Source: an uncultured Clostridia bacterium
Lineage (GTDB): Bacteria; Bacillota; Clostridia; TANB77; CAG-508
DNA: 48,625 bases
Assembly (NCBI GenBank): GCA_934157205.1
Contig: CAKPHJ010000008.1
Span: 1 to 48,625 of the forward strand
Direction of reading: 5' to 3'
Every line of letters starts with the position of its first letter. Position 1 is the stretch's first letter. Positions 43,761 to 48,625 of the stretch are shown in pieces. The notes under the pieces are model-generated. The model was not told the DNA's origin, did no database searches, and saw nothing but the letters and a program-made list of their open reading frames with translations. Position numbers and translations under genes: made by a program.

Positions 43761-44555
43761 ATGAAAATTAGTTTAATGGAATTGCTAACATATTTTACAA
43801 TATATTCTTTTCTTGGTTGGGTAATGGAATCAACATATAGATCAATATGCGAAAAAAAAATAATAAATACAGGATTTTTAAGAGGTCCATTTTGTCCAAT
43901 ATATGGTGTTGGTGCTGTTATAATGTTAATATTTTTAGATAACTATAAAAATAAGCCAATAGAATTATTTTTTATTGCAATAGTAATATTAACTTTATGG
44001 GAATATATAGTAGGAGTAATGTTAGAAAAAATATTTAAAACAAAATATTGGGATTATTCAGAACATAAATTTAATTTTCAAGGTAGAATTTGTTTAACAA
44101 ATTCTATATGTTGGGGAGTATTAGCTGTACTTTTTGTAAATTACATTCAGCCATTTGTTCAAAATATTGTTTCAAAAATAAATAATGATATATTAAATTA
44201 TATAGTAATAATATGTATTGTAGTTTTTTTTACAGATATGATAATATCAATTATAAAAGTAAAAAATATAAAATCTACTCTAAATAAAATTGAAAGTTTA
44301 AATAAGGAAATAAAAGAAAAATTAAAACAACTTAAAATGAATGCAGAAGAAAAGGAAATGAAAATTCAAAATTCAGAAAATATACAACAAATTGTAGAAA
44401 AATTAAAAAAGAAAAGAAACAAAACTATTTTAAAATTATATAAAAATGTTAATCGTTTGAAAAAAGCTTTCCCTGCAATTGATACAAAAGAAATAACACA
44501 GGTGTTAAGTGAAAAAATTGATTTAATAAAAAAGAATATAAAAGAGAATAAATAA
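43761..44555 (+). CDS. CmpB-like putative ABC-transporter type IV membrane protein
   Basis: This 264-aa protein has about four to five TM helices in its first 160 residues. It carries the family pattern FTIYSFLGWVMESTYRS, TGFLRGPFCPIYGVGAV and YWDYSEHKFNFQGRICL, with conserved Trp-Glu and Gly-Pro-x-Cys-Pro-x-Tyr-Gly. The rest is a charged coiled-coil cytoplasmic tail. These proteins are common in Firmicutes and their function is not well defined. Confidence 0.8.
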   Translation: MKISLMELLTYFTIYSFLGWVMESTYRSICEKKIINTGFLRGPFCPIYGVGAVIMLIFLDNYKNKPIELFFIAIVILTLWEYIVGVMLEKIFKTKYWDYSEHKFNFQGRICLTNSICWGVLAVLFVNYIQPFVQNIVSKINNDILNYIVIICIVVFFTDMIISIIKVKNIKSTLNKIESLNKEIKEKLKQLKMNAEEKEMKIQNSENIQQIVEKLKKKRNKTILKLYKNVNRLKKAFPAIDTKEITQVLSEKIDLIKKNIKENK

Positions 44556-44648
44556 TGGATTAATATAATACTAATATTATATTTCAATGTTTTAGTAAGT
44601 AAATTAATAAAATCATTATCCTGTAATAATAAAATTAAATAATTTAAA

Positions 44649-44677
44649 TAAAAAGCTTGAAATATTCAAGCTTTTTT
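44649..44677 (+). terminator. Rho-independent terminator
   Basis: AAAAAGCTTGAA and TTCAAGCTTTTTT form a strong stem with an AT loop and T-run, downstream of the CmpB-like gene and before the GGDEF gene. Confidence 0.85.
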
Positions 44678-44721
44678 GTATATAATTTAAATTAATAAAA
44701 TGATAAGTGGAGGAAAAAACA

Positions 44722-45645
44722 ATGGTACAAGAAATATATATAATAGATGATGATGATTCTTCAATTGTAATATTTAGAGAACTATTTAAAAATGATCCAG
44801 AATATAAATTTATAAGTGTGAAAACAGACCAAATAGATATTGCACTTAAAAATATTCCATCACTAATTGTAATAAATGAAGATGCAATAGATAGAGATGT
44901 TGTAGAACTCTGCAAAAAAATAAGAAAAGATGAAGACAACACCATAACTCCAGTAATTGTTGTATCTTCAATAGGTGATAGAGAGCACAGATTAAAAATA
45001 TTACAAGAATCTATAGAATATTTTATAAAAAAACCTGTAGATGAAAAATATTTGTATTATACTGTTAAAAATTTAAATAGATTACTTGCAATAAATAGAA
45101 GAATAAGTCCATTAACAGGTTTACCTGGAAATGTTCAAATACATGCAGAACTTAAAAAAAGATTATTAAAAAAAGAAGCATTTTGTGTATTATATTTAGA
45201 TTTAGATAATTTTAAAGCTTATAATGATGTATATGGATTTTTAAAGGGAGATCAAATAATTGAATTCACAGCAGAAACTATTATAAAAATGATACATGCA
45301 AGTGAAATGCCAAATACATTTATTGGACATATAGGTGGAGATGATTTTGTTGCTATTGTACCAGGAATAAGTTGTGAAAAAATATGTCAGGCTATATTAG
45401 CTTATTTTGACAAATGTGTTAATAAATTTTTTACAGATGATGATGTTGAAAGAGGTTATATAGAAGTAGCAAATAGAAAAGGAATAATAGAACAATTCCC
45501 ATTAACTTCTTTATCAATTGGAGTAGTAGTTGCAGATGTAGGAAGATTTAGCAATATACTTGAAATTGGAGAAGTAGGAGCACAGGTAAAACATGCTGCT
45601 AAATCTGTTATGGGAAGCAGTTACGCAGTTGATAGAAGAAGATAA
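44722..45645 (+). CDS. Degenerate receiver plus GGDEF diguanylate cyclase
   Basis: This 307-aa protein has a receiver-like domain (residues 1-120) starting QEIYIIDDDDSS with the acidic pocket, but the position of the phosphorylated Asp reads VINEDA, so it is probably Asn. The conserved Lys is kept in YFIKKPVD. A GGDEF domain follows, with LTGLPGNVQIHAEL, LYLDLDNFKAYNDVYG and the active loop GGDDF, a form that is often active. No RxxD inhibitory site precedes it. It likely makes cyclic di-GMP in a phosphorylation-independent way. GGAGG sets ATG 44722 as the start. Confidence 0.85.
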   Translation: MVQEIYIIDDDDSSIVIFRELFKNDPEYKFISVKTDQIDIALKNIPSLIVINEDAIDRDVVELCKKIRKDEDNTITPVIVVSSIGDREHRLKILQESIEYFIKKPVDEKYLYYTVKNLNRLLAINRRISPLTGLPGNVQIHAELKKRLLKKEAFCVLYLDLDNFKAYNDVYGFLKGDQIIEFTAETIIKMIHASEMPNTFIGHIGGDDFVAIVPGISCEKICQAILAYFDKCVNKFFTDDDVERGYIEVANRKGIIEQFPLTSLSIGVVVADVGRFSNILEIGEVGAQVKHAAKSVMGSSYAVDRRR

Positions 45646-45667
45646 AAAATAAATAGGAGGAAAAATA

Positions 45668-46090
45668 ATGGCTACACAAAAAGCTGGAACAGTTTTATTA
45701 AATTTAAAAACTAATCAAATTGGATTAATATATAGAGAAATAGATAATGGTTATTCATTTCCAAAAGGACATTTAGAAGAAGGAGAAACACTAAAACAAT
45801 GTGCAATAAGAGAAACAGAGGAGGAAACATTAAGACAAAATCGTATAATAACAGAAGAACCTATATATATATCTAGATATACAACACCATTGGGAGAAAA
45901 GGTTGAAAATTATATGTATATTTCTATTGATGAAGGACCAACTAAAAAACAAATCAAAGATATAGATAAAGAAATTTTTTATTGGATTGATTTTGATGAT
46001 GTAGAAAATAAATTGGCTTTTGATAATTTAAAAGAACTTTGGAATGATATAAAAAAAGATGTAAAAGAAATATTTGAGAAGGGTATGTAA
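45668..46090 (+). CDS. Nudix hydrolase (Ap4A-type)
   Basis: This 140-aa protein has the Nudix box as GHLEEGETLKQCAIRETEEET, matching Gx5Ex7REUxEExG except for the final Gly. It begins ATQKAGTVLLNLKTNQIGLI and contains YSFPKGHLE, the form seen in diadenosine tetraphosphate hydrolases. It follows the GGDEF gene by 22 nt behind AGGAGG, probably in one transcript. Substrate is inferred. Confidence 0.85.
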   Translation: MATQKAGTVLLNLKTNQIGLIYREIDNGYSFPKGHLEEGETLKQCAIRETEEETLRQNRIITEEPIYISRYTTPLGEKVENYMYISIDEGPTKKQIKDIDKEIFYWIDFDDVENKLAFDNLKELWNDIKKDVKEIFEKGM

Positions 46091-46455
46091 GATACCGATA
46101 ATGGAAAAGTATGTTCTGTTGAATAAGCATACGAAGAAGTTAAATAAATTTTAGCAAATTAAATGGAGGTTTTTACGTTGAAAGAATATAAGGAAAAATA
46201 AATTATAAATTAAAGAGTAGAATAAAACCCAAAATCCTTAATATAAATATTATATATAAGGAAGGTGTTTTTATGATTGTAATAAATAAAAAAAGAATAA
46301 GTTTAATTTTATCATGTATATTTGTGAGTTTATTAGCATTTTCATTTAAAATAGCTAATAAAAACGAAAATGCAAGTAATTTTATAGGAGAGAATAATTC
46401 AGTTGTAGAAACAGTTGCAACTCCTACATCTGGAAAAACAGTTGTATTAGATGCA

Positions 46456-46458
46456 CGG
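46456..46458 (+). other. In-frame CGG, +1 recoding site 9 (amidase remnant)
   Basis: GCA CGG ACA in frame 0. Skipping C46456 gives GCA GGA CAT (Ala-Gly-His). Confidence 0.8.
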
Positions 46459-46462
46459 ACAT

Positions 46463-46465
46463 CGG
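46463..46465 (+). other. In-frame CGG, +1 recoding site 10 (amidase remnant)
   Basis: In the frame set by site 9, CAT CGG AAT. Skipping C46463 gives CAT GGA ATT CCA GAT GAA (His-Gly-Ile-Pro-Asp-Glu). Only two codons separate it from site 9. Confidence 0.8.
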
Positions 46466-46575
46466 AATTCCAGATGAAGGGGAATACTTACTGCATTAAA
46501 CAAAAAATATTAAGTAACTAATCCTTTATAAAAAATAATTGCAGGTGTAAAAGTTTGCGATTTTTTTGATTTTTG

Positions 46576-46604
46576 TTGATAGAATAAAAACAAAGTGATA
46601 AAAT
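46576..46604 (+). promoter_or_regulatory. Promoter of the second Nudix gene
   Basis: TTGATA (46576-46581), 17-bp spacer, TAAAAT (46599-46604), about 30 bp before the gene. Confidence 0.65.
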
Positions 46605-46635
46605 ATTAAAAAATAAAGGATAGGAGAGAGCAGAT

Positions 46636-47109
46636 ATGGATTTAACTTTAGATGTTGAAGATTATAAATTAAATATAAGAGCTGGAGGAGTAATTATACA
46701 TAATAATAAAATATTAACTCATAGAAATATAAACAAAGATTATTATTGCCTACCTGGTGGAAGAATTGAAATAGGGGAAAGTTCAGAACAAACAATAAGA
46801 AGAGAAATATATGAGGAGTTAGGAAAAAAAATAGAGATAACAGGATATTTAGCAACAATTGAAAATTTCTTTGAAATGGAAAACAAAAAATATCATGAAA
46901 TATTTTTTTTACATAGAATAGAGTTTGAAAATGAAGAAGACAAGAAAATAAATTATACTATGCACAATGTAGAGGGAAAAGAATATTTACAATATGAGTG
47001 GTTAGATTTGGATAAAATAGAAGAATATAATATTTTACCAGGATGCTTAAAAGAAGTATTGAAGTCTCGAGATTTTCCGATACATGTAATTAATGATGAT
47101 TTAAAATAA
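46636..47109 (+). CDS. Nudix hydrolase
   Basis: This 157-aa protein begins RAGGVIIHNNKILTHRN and carries the full Nudix box GGRIEIGESSEQTIRREIY with EELG, including the REUxEE metal site. It resembles the broad NUDIX group acting on nucleoside diphosphates linked to another moiety. Specific substrate cannot be named. A GGAGAGAG site precedes ATG 46636. It is followed by two P-loop kinase-like genes. Confidence 0.85.
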   Translation: MDLTLDVEDYKLNIRAGGVIIHNNKILTHRNINKDYYCLPGGRIEIGESSEQTIRREIYEELGKKIEITGYLATIENFFEMENKKYHEIFFLHRIEFENEEDKKINYTMHNVEGKEYLQYEWLDLDKIEEYNILPGCLKEVLKSRDFPIHVINDDLK

Positions 47110-47121
47110 AGGAGGTTTATC

Positions 47122-47583
47122 ATGTATAATAGAATTTCTATTGTAGGTGGCTCTGGAAGTGGTAAAAGTACATTATGTAATATTTTATCAAAAGAACTAA
47201 ATCTACCAGCAATACATTTAGATGCCATTAATTATGAAACTAATTGGGTTGAAATAGATAAAGCTAAAAGAGATAAAATAATATCTACTAAGTCATCAGA
47301 AGATAAATGGATTATTGATGGTAATTATAATAAGACTCTTAAAGAACGTTTTGACAAAGCAGATTTAATAATATGGTTAGATTACTCAACATTTATGCAA
47401 TTAAAAGGCGTTTTAAAAAGATATTTTAAAACACACAATAATGAAAGACCAGAGATACCTGGCTGTAAAGAAAAATTAGAGTTTAAATTTGTAAAATATG
47501 TTCTTACTTATAATAATAACTGGACCACAAGCAGTAGGAAAAATGACAGTAGGACAAGAGTTAGTAAAAATTACAAATTTTAA
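47122..47583 (+). pseudogene. P-loop kinase (FlaR/topology-modulation-like), C-terminally truncated
   Basis: The first 130 residues look normal: Walker A GGSGSGKSTLC (about 9-19), LPAIHLDAINYETNW, WIIDGNYNKTLKERFDKAD and LDYSTFMQLKGVLKRY, as in small adenylate-kinase-like proteins annotated as FlaR or topology modulation proteins (about 170-180 aa). After VKYVLTYNNN the sequence enters the coding region of the next kinase in another frame and the tail (WTTSSRKNDSRTRV) is meaningless. I infer a deletion that joined two genes. GGAGG precedes ATG 47122. Confidence 0.75.
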
Positions 47584-48061
47584 ATTATTACATAATCATA
47601 TGACAATAGAAGTATTAACAAAAATATTTGATTATAGTAGAGATTCATTTAGAAAATTGAATGAAGAATTCAGAATGCAAATATTTAAAGAATTTGCAAA
47701 GAGTGAAGAAGAAGGTATAATATTTACTACTACATGGGACTTTGATGATAAAGAAGAATGGAATAGAATTTATAAATATATTCAAATATTTAAAGTTAAT
47801 AATGCAGAAATCTATATCGTTGAACTAGAGGCAAACTTAGAAGAACGATTAAAAAGAAATAAAATGGAAAATAGACTTTTAAATAAACCATCAAAGAGAA
47901 ATTTAGAATGGAGCGAGAAAGATCTATTAAAATCAGTAGAAAAATATAGATTTAATTCAAAAGAAAATGAAATAAAGGAGAAAAATTACTTAAGAATTGA
48001 TAATACAAATTTAAATGCTAATATTGTAGCTGAAATAATAAAGGAGAGGTTCAAATTATAA
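47498..48061 (+). CDS. AAA/adenylate-kinase-like P-loop protein
   Basis: This 187-aa protein begins MFLLIIITGPQAVGKMTVGQ with the P-loop GPQAVGKM, then KLLHNHMTIEVL, IFTTTWDFDDKEEW and LEERLKRNKMENRLLNKPSK. It resembles small nucleotide-kinase-like proteins (AAA_18/AAA_33) of unknown substrate, often found near Nudix or acetyltransferase genes. It starts inside the 3' part of the upstream kinase frame. The ATG at 47498 may be fortuitous, since the junction removed the original start region. Confidence 0.7.
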   Translation: MFLLIIITGPQAVGKMTVGQELVKITNFKLLHNHMTIEVLTKIFDYSRDSFRKLNEEFRMQIFKEFAKSEEEGIIFTTTWDFDDKEEWNRIYKYIQIFKVNNAEIYIVELEANLEERLKRNKMENRLLNKPSKRNLEWSEKDLLKSVEKYRFNSKENEIKEKNYLRIDNTNLNANIVAEIIKERFKL

Positions 48062-48120
48062 AGAAATAATGAATTTTTAAAGGCTTAGTACAAAGTTACG
48101 GAGTTTTTTTTAGTTAGAAG

Positions 48121-48225
48121 ATGTGGTGCAAAAAAATAAATAAATTAGAGTTAAGAGGGTTATGGATTTCGGTAGAAGTACTATTAGATAAAAAAATTAC
48201 AAGCAAGAAAGATAGAACAGTATGA
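48121..48225 (+). pseudogene. Short fragment resembling the start of a helix-turn-helix replication-type protein
   Basis: A 34-codon frame from ATG 48121 (KLELRGLWISVEVLLDKKIT) resembles the N-terminus of HTH/plasmid-type proteins with the pattern GLWIxxEILxDxxLTxxEK. It overlaps the next start as ATGA. It is too short to be sure. Confidence 0.3.
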
Positions 48226-48530
48226 ACGATTTACAAGAAAAATTGATAGAGAAAAAAGAGATAGTAATTATGGACAAGATGAAAAAATTTATACATCAAG
48301 AAGAGAAATACAAGGAGAAATATGCCTTTCAAAATAAAGACAATTTTTTTAGTAATAATTATATAGATTATAGTAAGTTGGATAATAACTATATTACATT
48401 TATTACAAATCTGCTAAAAAAAACTAATAATACAATAGAATTAGAAATTAGAGATAAAATGGGAGAATATTTAGAAGAATTGAAAGAAATTATGGATAAA
48501 AAAATAAAATATAAAATATGTAAGAAATAA
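48222..48530 (+). CDS. Hypothetical charged helical protein
   Basis: A 102-aa protein (MNDLQEKLIEKKEIVIMDKM, later LDNNYITFITNLLKKTNNT) with no recognised domain. Its ATG overlaps the stop of the 34-codon frame. High Lys/Glu content and the A/T-rich background make spurious coding possible. The final 95 bases of the window show nothing. Confidence 0.4.
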   Translation: MNDLQEKLIEKKEIVIMDKMKKFIHQEEKYKEKYAFQNKDNFFSNNYIDYSKLDNNYITFITNLLKKTNNTIELEIRDKMGEYLEELKEIMDKKIKYKICKK

Positions 48531-48625
48531 AAAATTTGAAATAAACCTGTTAGTATAAACTTTTAGTAGGAAAATTTAAGAAAAAAATTGAATAAGAGAT
48601 ACCAATTTGATAGAATGTTTTTATC

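Larger units (their letters stand above)
46273..46499 (+). pseudogene. Truncated CwlD-like N-acetylmuramoyl-L-alanine amidase with two CGG sites
   Basis: The frame starts at ATG 46273 with an N-terminal signal/TM helix (about 8-26). After a linker it reads KTVVLDA, then two CGG codons at 46456 and 46463. Skipping one C at each gives KTVVLDAGHGIPDEG, the zinc-binding start of Amidase_3 (His in AGHG). It then ends after GEYLLH at 46499. All of the remaining catalytic domain is missing, so this is a remnant cut by deletion. CwlD makes muramic lactam in the spore cortex; that identity is inferred from the motif. The 46091-46272 gap upstream shows no gene. Confidence 0.7.

Noticed and set aside
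46091..46272. Small frame ending near 46201 after GGAGG
   Set aside because: Only about eight codons from TTG 46178 to a stop. It has no support as a gene.
5151..46465. Treating the PBP, recombinase, ntpC, ntpI, ntpA, ftsW and porB as ordinary pseudogenes
   Set aside because: All breaks share one base, one position (before GGA/GGT) and one resulting codon (CGG). Random decay would give varied insertions, deletions and stops. The downstream frames are long, open and conserved.
47122..48061. Kinase junction at 47510 as an eleventh frameshift site
   Set aside because: There is no CGG, and the two halves belong to different proteins with separate P-loops. It is a fusion by deletion.
48121..48225. 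TTTCGGTA at 48168 as another recoding site
   Set aside because: In the best frame it reads ATT TCG GTA (Ile-Ser-Val), so CGG is out of phase and no shift is needed.

Overview
The window is very AT-rich DNA from a low-GC Firmicute, most likely an uncultivated anaerobic clostridial lineage. The evidence is a meso-diaminopimelate-type MurE, a four-subunit pyruvate/2-oxoacid:ferredoxin oxidoreductase, a V-type ATPase, a clostridial ferredoxin, a SpoVD-like PASTA penicillin-binding protein and a CwlD-like amidase remnant. I saw no rRNA, tRNA or CRISPR array.

Layout: (1) 1-1120, integrase debris and a convergent cell-wall peptidase. (2) 1227-5340 and 10125-10433, the start of the dcw cell-wall cluster: mraZ with its operator, rsmH, an ftsL-like gene and a class B PBP. 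The PBP is split by a 4.8-kb serine-recombinase element (about 5323-10124) that carries a zeta toxin module. (3) 10566-20802, TrkH/TrkA potassium uptake and a complete V-ATPase operon, placed inside the dcw cluster and followed by an IS3-family remnant. (4) 21094-25893, murE, mraY, ftsW and murG. (5) 25903-30071, a WalK-like kinase, signal peptidase I, DNA polymerase delta-prime, RicT and ferredoxin. (6) 30233-35239, a giant alpha-2-macroglobulin with an internal membrane domain. (7) 35399-39758, minus-strand por operon, an unusual nested hairpin, a small basic protein and a YczE-like membrane protein. (8) 39917-48530, scpB, a ProRS-like gene, a small alarmone synthetase, a GGDEF protein, Nudix hydrolases and gene fragments.

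The main discovery candidate is a recoding signal. Eight CDSs (PBP, large serine recombinase, V-ATPase subunits C, I and A, FtsW twice, PorB, and the amidase remnant twice) are broken by a single extra base. In all ten cases the extra base is a C placed directly before a glycine codon GGA or GGT, so frame 0 meets the codon CGG. By eye I found no other in-frame CGG in any gene here, although CGG occurs about 30 times out of frame inside genes. After one +1 step at each CGG, every intact protein regains its family length and motifs (FSYGG of FtsW, KTG of the PBP, Walker A of V-ATPase A). The simplest reading is that CGG has no normal decoder in this organism and CGGA/CGGT is read as glycine by a +1 shift or a four-base tRNA. 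A systematic sequencing artefact is the main rival explanation.

Functionally, the region joins peptidoglycan precursor synthesis and septal enzymes, cation and potassium homeostasis, and pyruvate-ferredoxin metabolism. Key enzymes of all three would need the CGG shift to be made at full length.
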